The translations under genes and the position numbers were made by a program. The notes under the pieces are model-generated. The model searched no databases, was not told the DNA's origin, and saw nothing but the letters and a program-made list of their open reading frames with translations. Source: Roseovarius mucosus DSM 17069 (GTDB taxonomy: Bacteria; Pseudomonadota; Alphaproteobacteria; Rhodobacterales; Rhodobacteraceae). Taken from it: 64,000 nucleotides of DNA. Of the stretch, positions 26,535 through 35,780 are shown piece by piece. The first letter of the stretch is position 1. Each line of letters starts with the position of its first letter. The DNA lies in assembly GCF_000768555.3 (NCBI RefSeq), contig NZ_KN293975.1:1-64000 (forward strand), read 5' to 3'.

Positions 26535-27227
26535 TCAGAGCGTGATCGGCTGCATCACCTGCGGTTCGATCACATCGACCCCCGGCAGGGCCGCCGCCAG
26601 CGCATCGGCGGATTGCTCCAGAATCGGGAAGGTCCGGTAGTGGCAGGGGATCACCGTCTTGAAGTCAAAGAAGGTCTTGGCCGCATAGGCGGCGCGGCGC
26701 ATGTCCATGGTGAAATGCCCGCCCGCGCAGAGAATCCCGATGTCGGGCGCATGGAGCGCGTTGAAGACGCCCATATCGGCCATCACATCGGTATCGCCCG
26801 AGACATAGATCACATGCCCCTCGCCCGCGATCATATAGCCACATTCGCTGCCCGTGACCTGCGGTCCGGCGTCGGTCGCGATCGAGGTGGAATGGGTGGC
26901 ATGGACCATCGTCACCTGCACCCCGCCCAGATCGACCGTGCCGCCCTTGTTGAAGCCGACGGTCTGGATATTCTCCTTGGCCTCCCAATGGGACATGAGG
27001 TCATATTGCCCCACGACCGGCACGCCAAGCCGCTTGGCCAGGGGCAGCACATCGGCGACATGGTCGAAATGCGCGTGGGTCAGCAGGATATGGGTGGCGC
27101 CCTCGGTGGCGGGGCCGTGCTGATCCTCGGGCAGCATCGGGTTGCCGTTGAGCCAGGGATCGAGGAGCAGAACCTGTCCACCGATTTCGATCCGGAAAGA
27201 GCTGTGGCCGAGCCATGTGATGTGCAT
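26535..27227 (-). CDS. UlaG-like metal-dependent hydrolase (metallo-beta-lactamase fold)
   Basis: A 230-residue protein starting MHITWLGHSSFRIE. Metal ligands appear in LTHAHFDHVADV, in VHATHS and in SGDTDVMADM, with a final histidine in IPCHY. This pattern is the UPF0173/UlaG-like family of zinc hydrolases, whose substrates are mostly unknown. The ATG at 27227 is used because it gives the family N-terminus; the longer frame upstream has no such match. It is divergent from gatC. Confidence 0.85.
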   Translation of the reverse strand: MHITWLGHSSFRIEIGGQVLLLDPWLNGNPMLPEDQHGPATEGATHILLTHAHFDHVADVLPLAKRLGVPVVGQYDLMSHWEAKENIQTVGFNKGGTVDLGGVQVTMVHATHSTSIATDAGPQVTGSECGYMIAGEGHVIYVSGDTDVMADMGVFNALHAPDIGILCAGGHFTMDMRRAAYAAKTFFDFKTVIPCHYRTFPILEQSADALAAALPGVDVIEPQVMQPITL

Positions 27228-27370
27228 TGGTGTCTCCGCTAGGGTTTCATGTTGCCCATACCTTAGCAAGCATGCCGGGCAAGGAAAGGGGGCGATGTGC
27301 CCGCCCGATCCGCTTGCGCCCGCGCGGTCCCGGCGGTAAACGCAAGCCAAACGGATCGTGGGAGAGGCTC

Positions 27371-27658
27371 ATGTCGATTGATCTCGAAACCGCCGCCAAG
27401 GTGGCCAAGCTGGCACGGATCGCTGTGCCGCAAGACGCGCTGCCGGCGCTGGCCAATGAATTCAACACCATTCTCGGGTTCATCGAGCAGTTGAACGAGG
27501 TCGATGTCGAGGGGGTCGAGCCGATGACAAGCGTCACGCCCATGCGCCTCAAGCGGCGCGAGGATGTGGTGAGCGATGGCAATCAGCAGGCGGCGGTGCT
27601 GTCCAACGCGCCCGATGCGCGCGAGGGCTTCTTTGCCGTGCCGAAAGTGGTGGAATGA
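27371..27658 (+). CDS. gatC: Asp-tRNA(Asn)/Glu-tRNA(Gln) amidotransferase subunit C
   Basis: The 95-residue GatC stabilises GatA in the amidotransferase that makes Gln-tRNA and Asn-tRNA from mischarged precursors. Typical sequence includes [31 protein letters not shown] and the wrapping tail [38 protein letters not shown] lies before the ATG. It overlaps gatA by 4 nt. gatB is not in the window. Confidence 0.95.
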   Translation: MSIDLETAAKVAKLARIAVPQDALPALANEFNTILGFIEQLNEVDVEGVEPMTSVTPMRLKRREDVVSDGNQQAAVLSNAPDAREGFFAVPKVVE

Positions 27659-29145
27659 TGACCGATCTCAACAAACTGACGATTGCCGATGCGCGCGATG
27701 CGCTGCGCAAGGGCGACGTGACCAGCGTCGAGCTGACCGAGGCCTGTCTTGCGGCGGTCGAGGGGGCCGGGGCGCTCAACGCCTTTGTGCATCACACGCC
27801 CGAGATTGCCCGCGCGCAGGCCGCTGCGGCGGATGCGCGGATTGCCAAGGGCGATGCGCCCGCGATGTGCGGCATCCCGCTGGGGATCAAGGACCTCTTT
27901 TGCACCAAGGGCGTGCCCTCTCAGGCCGCAAGCCGGATTTTGCAGGGGTTCCGCCCGGAATACGAATCGACCGTGACGCAGAACCTGTTTGACGCGGGCG
28001 CGGTGATGCTGGGCAAACTCAACATGGACGAGTTTGCCATGGGATCGAGCAACGAGACCTCGTGCTATGGTAATGCCGTCAACCCCTGGCGGCGCGGCAA
28101 TGATGAGGCGGCGCTGACGCCCGGTGGCTCGTCCGGTGGCTCTGCCAGTGCCGTGGCCGCCGATCTCTGCCTTGGCGCGACCGGCACCGATACCGGCGGC
28201 TCGATCCGCCAGCCTGCGGCCTTTACCGGCATCACCGGCATCAAGCCCACCTATGGGCGCTGCTCGCGCTGGGGGGTCGTGGCCTTTGCCTCGAGCCTCG
28301 ATCAGGCCGGGCCGATGACCAAGACGGTGCGCGATTCTGCGATCATGCTGGGTGCGATGTGCGGGCATGATCCCAAGGACAGCACCTCGGCCGACATTCC
28401 CGTGCCGGATTTCGAGGCGCTGCTCACGGGCGATATTCGCGGCAAGGTCATCGGTATCCCGCGCGAATACCGGATGGAGGGCATGCCCGCCGAGATCGAA
28501 AAGCTGTGGTCTGACGGGGCCGACATGCTGCGCGCGGCCGGGGCCGATATCCGCGACATCAGCCTGCCGCATACGAAATACGCGCTGCCCGCCTATTACG
28601 TGATCGCCCCCGCCGAGGCCTCATCCAACCTCGCGCGCTATGACGGGGTGCGCTATGGCCACCGGGCCAAGCTGTCGCAGGGCGATGGCATCACGGAAAT
28701 GTACGAAAAGACCCGCGCCGAAGGCTTTGGTTCCGAGGTGCAGCGCCGCGTCATGGTGGGGACCTATGTGCTGTCGGCCGGGTTCTACGACGCCTATTAC
28801 AACCGTGCCCGCCGGGTGCGCGCGCTGATCAAGCGCGACTTTGACGAGGCCTTTGCCGCGGGCGTCGATGCGATCCTCACCCCCGCCACGCCAAGCGCCG
28901 CCTTTGGTCTGGGCGAGATGACGGATGCCGATCCGGTGCAGATGTATCTCAACGACGTCTTTACCGTGACCGTCAACCTTGCCGGTCTGCCGGGCATTGC
29001 CGTGCCAACCGGGTTGGATGGCAAGGGGCTGCCGCTCGGGTTGCAACTCATTGGGCGGCCTTGGGAAGAGGGCGATCTGCTCAATACCGCCTATGCGCTG
29101 GAACAGGCTGCAGGCTTTGTGGCCAAACCCGCGAAATGGTGGTAA
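27655..29145 (+). CDS. gatA: Asp-tRNA(Asn)/Glu-tRNA(Gln) amidotransferase subunit A
   Basis: Amidase subunit that releases ammonia from glutamine. The 496-residue protein has the Ser-cisSer-Lys signature: Lys in GIKDLF, then [15 protein letters not shown] and [16 protein letters not shown]. The overlap with gatC at ATGATG offers two adjacent start codons (27655 and 27658). GatCA as a pair with gatB elsewhere is common in alphaproteobacteria. Confidence 0.96.
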   Translation: MMTDLNKLTIADARDALRKGDVTSVELTEACLAAVEGAGALNAFVHHTPEIARAQAAAADARIAKGDAPAMCGIPLGIKDLFCTKGVPSQAASRILQGFRPEYESTVTQNLFDAGAVMLGKLNMDEFAMGSSNETSCYGNAVNPWRRGNDEAALTPGGSSGGSASAVAADLCLGATGTDTGGSIRQPAAFTGITGIKPTYGRCSRWGVVAFASSLDQAGPMTKTVRDSAIMLGAMCGHDPKDSTSADIPVPDFEALLTGDIRGKVIGIPREYRMEGMPAEIEKLWSDGADMLRAAGADIRDISLPHTKYALPAYYVIAPAEASSNLARYDGVRYGHRAKLSQGDGITEMYEKTRAEGFGSEVQRRVMVGTYVLSAGFYDAYYNRARRVRALIKRDFDEAFAAGVDAILTPATPSAAFGLGEMTDADPVQMYLNDVFTVTVNLAGLPGIAVPTGLDGKGLPLGLQLIGRPWEEGDLLNTAYALEQAAGFVAKPAKWW

Positions 29146-29182
29146 GGCGCGGGTCGAAACGGCATTTGGCAGGATGAAAGAC

Positions 29183-29911
29183 ATGCGGTTCACTGTTGGT
29201 TTGGTTGCCCTGATGGCGCTGGTGGCCTGTGCCCCCGCCGTGCCCGATAGTGGTGCCGGGGTCGGCTTTCAGAACTATGACACCTATCAGCGCGACAAGG
29301 CCGCGCGCGAGGCGGCGCTGGCACGCGGTGCTCTGCCGCCGCCCAATGCGGTCTCGTCCGAACCGCTGAGCGCCACGGGCCAGACCGCGGCGCAGGCCGA
29401 TGACGCCGCCACCATCGCCGCCGAGGCGCGCGCGGCTCTTGAGGCGGCAGAGGCCAATTCCGGCGTGCCGCCGCTGAATGCCAGCCCGTCGAATCCGCCC
29501 CCAGCGGTCGAGAATGCCGCCGGGATTTCGCAAGAGAACAACTTTGATGCCGTGGGGGCCGAACGCTCGATTGCCGAGGATGCCGCACGCATCGCCAACA
29601 ACCGCGCGCAATACCAGGTGGTGCAACCACAGGCGATCGGCAGCCGTCCGAGCGACGTGGGCCCCAATATCGTGGACTACGCGCTGAGCACGAAACATGC
29701 CGTGGGCACGCCGGTCTATCGCCGCCTCAGCATCAATGCCGCCTCGAAGTTCGAGCGCAATTGCGCGCAATACCCCTCTGCCGATCAGGCGCAGCTTGAT
29801 TTCCTGCGGCGTGGCGGCCCCGAGCGGGATCGTCAGGGGCTCGACCCCGATGGCGATGGCTATGCCTGCAATTGGGACCCGCGCCCGTTCCGCAACGCGG
29901 TGCGCGGCTGA
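29183..29911 (+). CDS. Lipoprotein with C-terminal Excalibur domain
   Basis: The 242-residue protein begins MRFTVGLVALMALVAC, a lipoprotein signal with the lipobox Cys. A low-complexity Ala/Pro-rich linker follows (about residues 35-150). The C-terminus has the Excalibur calcium-binding signature DPDGDGYACNWDPRPF after a Cys in FERNCAQYPS. ATG 29183 is chosen over 29174 because AGGATG sits at correct spacing only for the former. It is probably anchored in the envelope. Roles for such proteins are not established. Confidence 0.8.
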   Translation: MRFTVGLVALMALVACAPAVPDSGAGVGFQNYDTYQRDKAAREAALARGALPPPNAVSSEPLSATGQTAAQADDAATIAAEARAALEAAEANSGVPPLNASPSNPPPAVENAAGISQENNFDAVGAERSIAEDAARIANNRAQYQVVQPQAIGSRPSDVGPNIVDYALSTKHAVGTPVYRRLSINAASKFERNCAQYPSADQAQLDFLRRGGPERDRQGLDPDGDGYACNWDPRPFRNAVRG

Positions 29912-29918
29912 ACCTGCG

Positions 29919-30608
29919 GTGATCCGTCACCCGTCGCCCAATTTCGGCCCGCGCCGGGGCGACGTGCGGCCGGACATGATCGTGTTGCATTATACCGCGA
30001 TGGCCACGCCCGAGGCCGCGCTTGAGCGGTTGTGTGATCCCGCTGCCGAGGTATCGGCGCATTACCTCATCTGTCCCAAGGGCCGCGTCTGGCATCTGGT
30101 CGATGAAGCTGCCCGCGCCTGGCATGCCGGGGCCGGGCAATGGGGGGATGTGACGGATGTCAATTCGCGCTCCGTCGGGATTGAACTGGCCAATACCGGC
30201 GCAGAGCCGTTTCCAGAGCCACAGATGGCGGCGCTGGAGGGGCTGATGGCGGGGATCATGGCGCGCTGGGATATTGCCCCTGCGCGCGTCATTGCCCATT
30301 CCGACATGGCGCCTGCGCGCAAGGGCGATCCGGGACCGCGGTTTGACTGGCGGCGGCTGGCGCGGCAGGGGCTGTCGGTCTGGCCAGAGATCGGGGCAGG
30401 GGGTGGGGCCACGCCTGCGCAATTCGACCGCGATGCCGCGCGATTTGGCTATGTCCGGGCCGAGGGTGTCAGCGACGCCGACATCCTGCGCGCCTTTCGC
30501 CTGCGGTTTCGCCCCTGTGGCACGGGGCCGCTCGCGCCGCAGGACTGCGCGATGATGGCGGACCTCGCCGCACGCTTCGCCGTTGACCGCGCCGCCCCAA
30601 GCGCCTAA
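29919..30608 (+). CDS. N-acetylmuramoyl-L-alanine amidase, AmpD-like
   Basis: Amidase_2 enzyme of 229 residues cutting the muramoyl-L-alanine bond during peptidoglycan turnover. Zinc-binding pattern: IVLHYTAM near the start, SVGIELAN and the C-terminal AHSDMAPARKGDPG with His and Asp. A peptidoglycan-binding-like region ends the protein (QFDRDAARFGYV). Start is the GTG at 29919 giving VIRHPSPNFGPRRG, conserved in this family; the ATG at 29976 would cut into the first strand. No signal peptide is seen, which fits cytosolic recycling. Confidence 0.88.
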   Translation: MIRHPSPNFGPRRGDVRPDMIVLHYTAMATPEAALERLCDPAAEVSAHYLICPKGRVWHLVDEAARAWHAGAGQWGDVTDVNSRSVGIELANTGAEPFPEPQMAALEGLMAGIMARWDIAPARVIAHSDMAPARKGDPGPRFDWRRLARQGLSVWPEIGAGGGATPAQFDRDAARFGYVRAEGVSDADILRAFRLRFRPCGTGPLAPQDCAMMADLAARFAVDRAAPSA

Positions 30609-30618
30609 GTCAGCCCTT

Positions 30619-31032
30619 GCGCGGAGGGCCGGATGGCCGCGGCACCTGCAAGGGTGACGAGGAAAGTCCGGACTCCACAAGACAACGGTGCCGGGTAACG
30701 CCCGGCTGGGGCAACCCAAGGGAAAGCGCCACAGAGAAGAGACCGCCTCGGAGCGATCCGGGGTAAGGGTGAAACGGTGGGGTAAGAGCCCACCGCGGGA
30801 CGGGCAACCGGACCGGCACGGCAAGCCCCACCGGGAGCAATGCCAAATAGGGACCGCGCGCGGGGGCTGGTCCCGGACCCAGGTCCGGGATACCGCCCGC
30901 AGGCACGTCTTGGCCCGGCGGTCCGGGTTGGCAGCTAGAGGGGCGTTGGCAACAGCGTCCCAAGAGGAATGGTCATCCAGCCCCGGGTTTCGGTCCGGGG
31001 TGGACAGAATCCGGCTTACAGGCTCTCCGCGC
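30619..31032 (+). ncRNA. rnpB: RNase P RNA (class A)
   Basis: The universally conserved elements are present in order: GAGGAAAGTCCGGACTCC near 30657, GGTAACGCCCGG, ACAGAGAAGAGACCG, GGTAAGGGTGAAACGG, GTAAGAGCCCACCG, CGGCAAGCCCC, GGAGCAATGCCAAATAGG and ACAGAATCCGGCTTACAG near 31004. The ends pair: GCGCGGAGGGCC (30619-30630) with GGCTCTCCGCGC (31021-31032), defining P1. The length of about 414 nt is usual. A short T-rich stretch follows (CTCTTTTCATTT). Exact ends are estimated from P1. Confidence 0.96.
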
Positions 31033-31068
31033 TCTTTTCATTTCGCACCGGCGGATTAAAACCCCGAC

Positions 31069-31569
31069 ATGCCGTATGAATGGACCACGCCTCACCCCGA
31101 GGCCGACACAGATATGACCCTCTCGCTCTGGCCGCATCGCTCGTTGCCGCGCCGGGGCTTTGCCGCCTTTGTGCTGGCCACCTTCACGCTCATCACCCTG
31201 CCGCTTTATCCGCTTCTGGGGACGGCGGTGCTCTGGGGGCTGTTGCCGTTCCTGCTCTTGGCGCTGGCGGGGATGTGGTGGGCGCTGGAACACAGCTATC
31301 GCAGCGCGCGGCTGAGCGAGGTGCTGACCATCGCGCCCGAAGAGGTGCATCTGCTGCGCACCAACCCGCGCGGCGATGTGCAGGAATGGGCCTGCAACCG
31401 CTATTGGGCGCAGGTCAACATGCATGACACCGGCGGGCCGGTCGCGCATTACCTCACGCTCAAGGGGGCGGGGCGCGAGGTCGAGATCGGCGCGTTCCTG
31501 TCCGAAGAAGAGCGTGTGGCGCTCTACGGCGAATTGCTCCGTGCGCTGCGCGCGCCTGCGGCGGGGTAG
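31069..31569 (+). CDS. DUF2244 family membrane protein
   Basis: A 166-residue protein with two adjacent hydrophobic helices (GFAAFVLATFTLITLPLYPL and AVLWGLLPFLLLALAGMWWA) and a C-terminal cytosolic part including EWACNRYWAQV and GAFLSEEERVALYGEL, typical of DUF2244. Function unknown. It lies just downstream of rnpB and is followed by two copies of a hairpin repeat. Confidence 0.85.
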   Translation: MPYEWTTPHPEADTDMTLSLWPHRSLPRRGFAAFVLATFTLITLPLYPLLGTAVLWGLLPFLLLALAGMWWALEHSYRSARLSEVLTIAPEEVHLLRTNPRGDVQEWACNRYWAQVNMHDTGGPVAHYLTLKGAGREVEIGAFLSEEERVALYGELLRALRAPAAG

Positions 31570-31575
31570 GGAAAC

Positions 31576-31641
31576 CGCCCCGGCCTTGGGCCGGGGCCTC
31601 AGGGTTTGGGGCGCGAGGTCCCGGGTCAGGCCCGGGACGGG
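31576..31641. repeat. Double-hairpin palindromic repeat, copy 1
   Basis: The unit is GCCCCGGCCTTGGGCCGGGGC followed by a spacer and GGTCCCGGGTCAGGCCCGGGAC: two GC-rich hairpins in about 65 bp. Near-identical copies follow at 31651-31715 and 32568-32634. Confidence 0.85.
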
Positions 31642-31650
31642 TGTATTTGC

Positions 31651-31715
31651 CGCCCCGGCCCTGAGCCGGGGCCTCTGGATTTGGCAGAGGGGTCCCGGGT
31701 CAGGCCCGGGATGGG
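31651..31715. repeat. Double-hairpin palindromic repeat, copy 2
   Basis: Same orientation as copy 1 and 10 bp after it, with the second arm GGTCCCGGGTCAGGCCCGGGA identical over 21 positions apart from the final base. The tandem pair sits between the DUF2244 gene and rlmJ. Confidence 0.85.
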
Positions 31716-31765
31716 AACGCCAAGCGCCCCCTTTTCGCCCCCCGCGCGACCTGCTACCAACCGCC

Positions 31766-32545
31766 ATGCTCAGCTATCAGCACCATTATCACGCGGGCAA
31801 TCCGGCGGATGTTCACAAGCACGCGGCCCTGGCCTGGGTGCTGGCTTATCTGTGCCAAAAGGACAAACCCCTCAGCTATATCGAGACCCACGCCGGGCGT
31901 GGCCTCTATGATCTGAATGATGCCGCGGCGCTGAAAACCGGCGAGGCGGCGCAGGGCGTGGCGCGGCTCGAGGTGCGCTTTGCCCCCGATCACCCGTTTC
32001 GCCGCTGCCTGACCCAGACCCGCGCGGCGCATGGGGCCGCTGCCTATCCCGGCTCGCCCCTGATCGCCGCGCAGGGCCTTCGCCGCATGGATCACTTGCA
32101 TCTGGCCGAATTGCACCCCGGCGAGAATACCCATCTGCGCCGCAATCTGGCGGGGTATGATGTGAAAATCCGCCAGCAGGACGGGTTCGAAATGGCACAA
32201 GAGATTTGCCCGCCCACGCCCCGGCGCGGCCTCTTGCTCGCGGACCCCAGCTATGAGGTCAAGACCGAGTATGACAGCATCCCGAGGCAATTCGCCCAGA
32301 TCGCCCGCAAATGGAACGTGGGCATCCTGATGCTCTGGTATCCGATCCTGACCAGCGGGGCGCATGAGGGGATGCTGACCCAGCTTGGCGCGGCCTTTCC
32401 CGAGGGTCTGCGCCACGAGGTCCGCTTTCCCCCGGTGCGCGCCGGGCACCGGATGGTGGGCTCCGGCCTCTTCGTGGTCAACCCGCCCTATGGGCTCGAG
32501 GCGGAACTCGCGCGGATAACAGAGGTGTTCGCGGCGAAAGGGTGA
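31766..32545 (+). CDS. rlmJ: 23S rRNA (adenine2030-N6)-methyltransferase RlmJ
   Basis: The 259-residue enzyme methylates A2030 of 23S rRNA. The N-terminus MLSYQHHYHAGNPADVHKHAAL and THAGRGLYDL (SAM site) are diagnostic. The catalytic motif reads DPSYE where E. coli has DPPYE; the family includes such variants. ATG 31766 gives the standard N-terminus. It lies between copies of the double-hairpin repeat. Confidence 0.93.
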   Translation: MLSYQHHYHAGNPADVHKHAALAWVLAYLCQKDKPLSYIETHAGRGLYDLNDAAALKTGEAAQGVARLEVRFAPDHPFRRCLTQTRAAHGAAAYPGSPLIAAQGLRRMDHLHLAELHPGENTHLRRNLAGYDVKIRQQDGFEMAQEICPPTPRRGLLLADPSYEVKTEYDSIPRQFAQIARKWNVGILMLWYPILTSGAHEGMLTQLGAAFPEGLRHEVRFPPVRAGHRMVGSGLFVVNPPYGLEAELARITEVFAAKG

Positions 32546-32567
32546 AGGGGTCTGATCGGGGTCATAT

Positions 32568-32634
32568 CGCCCCGGCCCCCGCGCCGGGGCCTCTGCGCTG
32601 CCTCGGAGAGGTCCCGGGTCAGGCCCGGGACGGG
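32568..32634. repeat. Double-hairpin palindromic repeat, copy 3
   Basis: GCCCCGGCCCCCGCGCCGGGGC, spacer, then GAGGTCCCGGGTCAGGCCCGGGAC in the same orientation as the copies before rlmJ. On the minus strand it abuts the end of a 14-codon segment resembling a DNA methyltransferase start. Confidence 0.82.
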
Positions 32635-32649
32635 CGTGGTTTCGACGGG

Positions 32650-32691
32650 GCGCAGCACCGTCAGTTTGTCGCCGTAGTAGAGGTGATTCAT
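32650..32691 (-). pseudogene. Possible remnant: first 14 codons of a DNA methyltransferase
   Basis: Reading left from 32691 gives M-N-H-L-Y-Y-G-D-K-L-T-V-L-R, very like the N-terminus of many adenine-specific DNA methyltransferases (LYYGDNLxVLR, ahead of the DPPF catalytic motif). After these 14 codons the frame enters the hairpin repeat and nothing of the enzyme remains. The match is short and could be chance. Confidence 0.35.
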
Positions 32692-32840
32692 CGTACCCGC
32701 CCGCCTATGTTGCCCCGCCATGATGGGCCGAGTCTGGTTAAGGCCAAGTTTAGGCGCAGCAGCGGGCGGCTGCCCATGCCTTGCCTCCCCCACCCCCCCG
32801 TCATCCCTGCCCCAACCGCAAGGGGGTGCGACAAAATTCT

Positions 32841-32854
32841 TTGATCTGCATCAA
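32841..32854. promoter_or_regulatory. FNR/FnrL-type binding site upstream of ctaD
   Basis: TTGATCTGCATCAA is a perfect match to the FNR-family consensus TTGAT-N4-ATCAA. It lies 110 bp before the ctaD ATG in the otherwise gene-poor stretch 32546-32963. Oxygen-sensing FnrL commonly controls terminal oxidase genes in Rhodobacteraceae; repression of the aa3 oxidase at low oxygen is the likely outcome. Confidence 0.72.
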
Positions 32855-32963
32855 ATTCGCGCATTGCCGCGCTCCCCCAGACATTCTAAAACCCTGAAAC
32901 ATCACGGGCATGTGAGACTCAGACGTTCCTTGCCCCGGCACCAACACCAGCAGGAGGCACACA

Positions 32964-34637
32964 ATGGCAGATGCAGCCATTCACGGCCACGAACACGAAG
33001 ATCAGCGCGGGTTTTTCACCCGGTGGTTCATGTCCACGAACCACAAGGATATCGGTATCCTCTATCTGATCGTTTCGGCATTCGTCGGCCTGATCTCGGT
33101 CACGTTCACCGTCTATATGCGAATGGAACTGATGGAACCGGGCGTTCAATACATGTGCATGGAAGGCGCGCGGTTCATCGCCTCTGACGTCGCCGAATGT
33201 ACGCCCAACGGCCACCTGTGGAACGTGATGATCACCTATCACGGCGTGCTGATGATGTTCTTTGTCGTCATTCCCGCGCTGTTTGGCGGTTTTGGCAACT
33301 ATTTCATGCCCTTGCAGATCGGCGCGCCGGATATGGCGTTCCCGCGCATGAACAACCTGTCGTTCTGGCTCTATGTTGCGGGCACCTCGCTGGGCGTCGC
33401 CTCGCTTCTGGCACCGGGTGGCAATGGTCAATTGGGCTCGGGTGTGGGCTGGGTGCTCTATCCACCGCTCTCGGTCAACGAAGGCGGCATGTCGATGGAC
33501 CTCGCGATCTTCGCGGTCCACGTGTCGGGTGCCTCGTCGATCCTGGGTGCGATCAACATGATCACCACCTTCCTCAACATGCGCGCGCCGGGCATGACCC
33601 TGTTCAAGGTGCCGCTGTTTTCCTGGTCGATCTTTGTCACCGCCTGGCTGATCCTGCTGTCGCTGCCGGTTCTGGCGGGCGCAATCACCATGCTGCTCAC
33701 CGACCGCAACTTCGGGACCACCTTCTTTGACCCCTCGGGCGGCGGCGATCCGATCCTCTATCAGCACATCCTGTGGTTCTTTGGCCACCCGGAAGTGTAT
33801 ATCATCATCCTGCCCGGATTCGGGATCATCAGCCACGTGATCGCCACCTTCGCGCGCAAGCCGATCTTTGGCTATCTGCCGATGGTCTGGGCGCTCATCG
33901 CGATCGGTGTTCTGGGCTTTGTCGTCTGGGCGCACCACATGTACACCGTGGGCATGTCGCTGACGCAGCAGAGCTACTTCATGCTGGCAACGATGGTCAT
34001 CGCGGTGCCGACGGGCGTCAAGGTGTTCTCCTGGATTGCGACCATGTGGGGTGGATCGATCGAATTCCGCACTCCGATGCTCTGGGCCTTCGGCTTCCTC
34101 TTCCTCTTCACCGTGGGTGGCGTGACCGGCATTGTCCTCAGCCAGGCCGCCGTGGACCGTGCCTATCATGACACCTACTATGTCGTGGCGCATTTCCACT
34201 ATGTGATGAGCTTGGGCGCGGTGTTCGCGATCTTTGCGGGGATCTACTTCTACTTCCCCAAGATGACCGGGCGCATGATCCCCGAATGGGGCGGCAAGCT
34301 GCACTTCTGGGCGATGTTCATCGGTGCGAACCTGACCTTCTTCCCGCAGCACTTCCTGGGTCGTCAGGGCATGCCGCGCCGCTACATCGACTATCCCGAG
34401 GCCTTCGCGGTCTGGAACTGGTGGTCGTCGGTCGGTGCCTTCATCTCCTTCGCGTCCTTCGTGTTCTTCTTTGGCCTCGTGATCTATGCCCTCTTCCGGG
34501 GCGCACGCGAGACCCGTCCGAACCCGTGGAACGAATATGCCGACACGCTGGAATGGACCCTGCCGTCGCCGCCGCCGGAGCACACCTTTGAACAGCTCCC
34601 CAAGCGTGAAGACTGGGACAAACAGCCCGCGCATTAA
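32964..34637 (+). CDS. ctaD: Cytochrome c oxidase subunit I (aa3 type)
   Basis: Catalytic subunit reducing oxygen to water with proton pumping. The 557-residue protein has twelve membrane segments, the CuB ligands in FFGHPEVY and WAHHMYT, and haem ligands in [12 protein letters not shown]. The N-terminus [15 protein letters not shown] is classic for subunit I. AGGAGG lies before the ATG. As in other Rhodobacteraceae the gene stands apart from the other oxidase subunits. An FNR-type site upstream suggests oxygen control, and a strong terminator follows. Confidence 0.97.
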   Translation: MADAAIHGHEHEDQRGFFTRWFMSTNHKDIGILYLIVSAFVGLISVTFTVYMRMELMEPGVQYMCMEGARFIASDVAECTPNGHLWNVMITYHGVLMMFFVVIPALFGGFGNYFMPLQIGAPDMAFPRMNNLSFWLYVAGTSLGVASLLAPGGNGQLGSGVGWVLYPPLSVNEGGMSMDLAIFAVHVSGASSILGAINMITTFLNMRAPGMTLFKVPLFSWSIFVTAWLILLSLPVLAGAITMLLTDRNFGTTFFDPSGGGDPILYQHILWFFGHPEVYIIILPGFGIISHVIATFARKPIFGYLPMVWALIAIGVLGFVVWAHHMYTVGMSLTQQSYFMLATMVIAVPTGVKVFSWIATMWGGSIEFRTPMLWAFGFLFLFTVGGVTGIVLSQAAVDRAYHDTYYVVAHFHYVMSLGAVFAIFAGIYFYFPKMTGRMIPEWGGKLHFWAMFIGANLTFFPQHFLGRQGMPRRYIDYPEAFAVWNWWSSVGAFISFASFVFFFGLVIYALFRGARETRPNPWNEYADTLEWTLPSPPPEHTFEQLPKREDWDKQPAH

Positions 34638-34656
34638 GGCGGACCGCATGAAACAC

Positions 34657-34685
34657 AAAGGCCCCGGAGAAATCCGGGGCCTTTT
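34657..34685 (+). terminator. Intrinsic terminator of ctaD
   Basis: GGCCCCGGA pairs with TCCGGGGCC around GAAA, flanked by AAA before and TTTT after. Confidence 0.9.
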
Positions 34686-34861
34686 GCATGGCAGCGGCCC
34701 AATCCTGCGCCGCAGGGCATTGCGCAAGCATCGCATCCGTTGCGCGGCCCCGCAATTGCCGCGCTATCACCAAGGTGATCACACGTGAGCGGCCCCGTAA
34801 TTGCCATGCGGCCAAGCGGTGCCTAAGTGCGGTTTCGATACAGTCATAAAGGGAAATTTCC

Positions 34862-35272
34862 ATGCACATCACGCGTCGACACTTTGCTGGCCTCACTTTG
34901 GCCGCTGCGGCCACCACGCTCGGGGCCGCGCCGTCCTTTGCTGGCCCGGACATCCGCAAGGGCACGCTGTCGGGCCGGCAGGGCTATACGGTGTCGGGAA
35001 CGGTCAAGATCAAGAAACAGGATGGCAAGACCGTTGTCCACCTCGCAGAAGACTACGTCTTTGATCCCAGCAAGAACCCACCGGATATCAAGATCGGTTT
35101 TGGCAATCACGAGACATATGCCAAGGGCTCCAAGATCCATGACAAGCTGACCGTCAAGAAAGGCGCCGCCAGCTTTGAGGTGCCTGCATCGATCGACGTC
35201 GACAACTATGATGAGCTCTACATCTATTGCGAACAGTTCAGCGTCATCTTGGGCGTCGCCCCGCTCAAGTGA
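34862..35272 (+). CDS. Tat-exported DM13-domain protein
   Basis: A 136-residue protein with a Tat signal (TRRHFAGLTLAAAATTLGAAPSFAG) and a mature part resembling a DM13 domain: GYTVSGTVKIKK, EDYVFDPSKNPPDIKIGFG and the C-terminal LYIYCEQFSVILGVAPL with a conserved Cys. DM13 domains have been proposed to take part in electron transfer. AGGGAAA lies before the ATG. It follows ctaD after a terminator, so it is a separate unit. Confidence 0.72.
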   Translation: MHITRRHFAGLTLAAAATTLGAAPSFAGPDIRKGTLSGRQGYTVSGTVKIKKQDGKTVVHLAEDYVFDPSKNPPDIKIGFGNHETYAKGSKIHDKLTVKKGAASFEVPASIDVDNYDELYIYCEQFSVILGVAPLK

Positions 35273-35294
35273 TCCGCTGTCGGCGCGTGACACC

Positions 35295-35325
35295 GAAAAC
35301 CGCCGGAAATGGCGGTTTTCCCTTT
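35295..35325 (+). terminator. Intrinsic terminator after the DM13 gene
   Basis: GAAAACCGCC pairs with GGCGGTTTTC around GGAAAT, followed by CCTTTCC. Confidence 0.8.
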
Positions 35326-35393
35326 CCTGCCAATTCGGGGCGCGAGGTATCCCAAGCGCCGATCACGCGTGCCCCCTATGAAATAGCTTGCCG

Positions 35394-35780
35394 ATGTATG
35401 CGCGGGATTCCTTTTTCGATCTGTCCCTCGCGGGGCAATGCGGCCTTGTCGCTCTGAGCCTCCTGCTGTCTATTGCCTTTCTGCTGGTGGCCCGGCTTTT
35501 GTTGCGGACCAGTGCAATCTGGGTTCGGCTCTTGGGCGCGTTCAGCCTCTATTGGCTCTTTGTCTGGTTATCCCCCCAAGTCTATTACGAATACTACCGC
35601 CTTCTGATCCCAAGCCTGCCTGCGCAATGGGTAATATGGCCGCCGCGCACCCCGGCAGAGGCGCTGGCACTTCTCGCGTTGCAAGGTCCGCACAGCCTGT
35701 CTGCTCATGGTCAGGCGCTGTTGGGCTGGTCTCTCTTGGCGGCCCCCTTCGTGCGCGTGTCCCGCAAGCGCCGCGCGTGA
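35394..35780 (+). CDS. Hypothetical membrane protein
   Basis: A 128-residue protein beginning MYARDSFFDLSLAGQCGL, with helices at about residues 15-32 and 42-58 and a third near GQALLGWSLLAAPF. It resembles conserved unknown membrane proteins of Rhodobacterales. The ATG at 35394 is preferred to a TTG two codons earlier. Its end meets the minus-strand regulator gene. No function can be assigned. Confidence 0.65.
   Translation: MYARDSFFDLSLAGQCGLVALSLLLSIAFLLVARLLLRTSAIWVRLLGAFSLYWLFVWLSPQVYYEYYRLLIPSLPAQWVIWPPRTPAEALALLALQGPHSLSAHGQALLGWSLLAAPFVRVSRKRRA

Noticed and set aside
30605..30963. Several open frames on both strands over 30.6-31.0 kb
   Set aside because: The region is RNase P RNA with all conserved blocks; open frames there are a by-product of high GC.
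31576..32634. Hairpin repeats as a CRISPR array
   Set aside because: Only three copies, palindromic throughout, unequal spacing with a gene between, and no cas genes.
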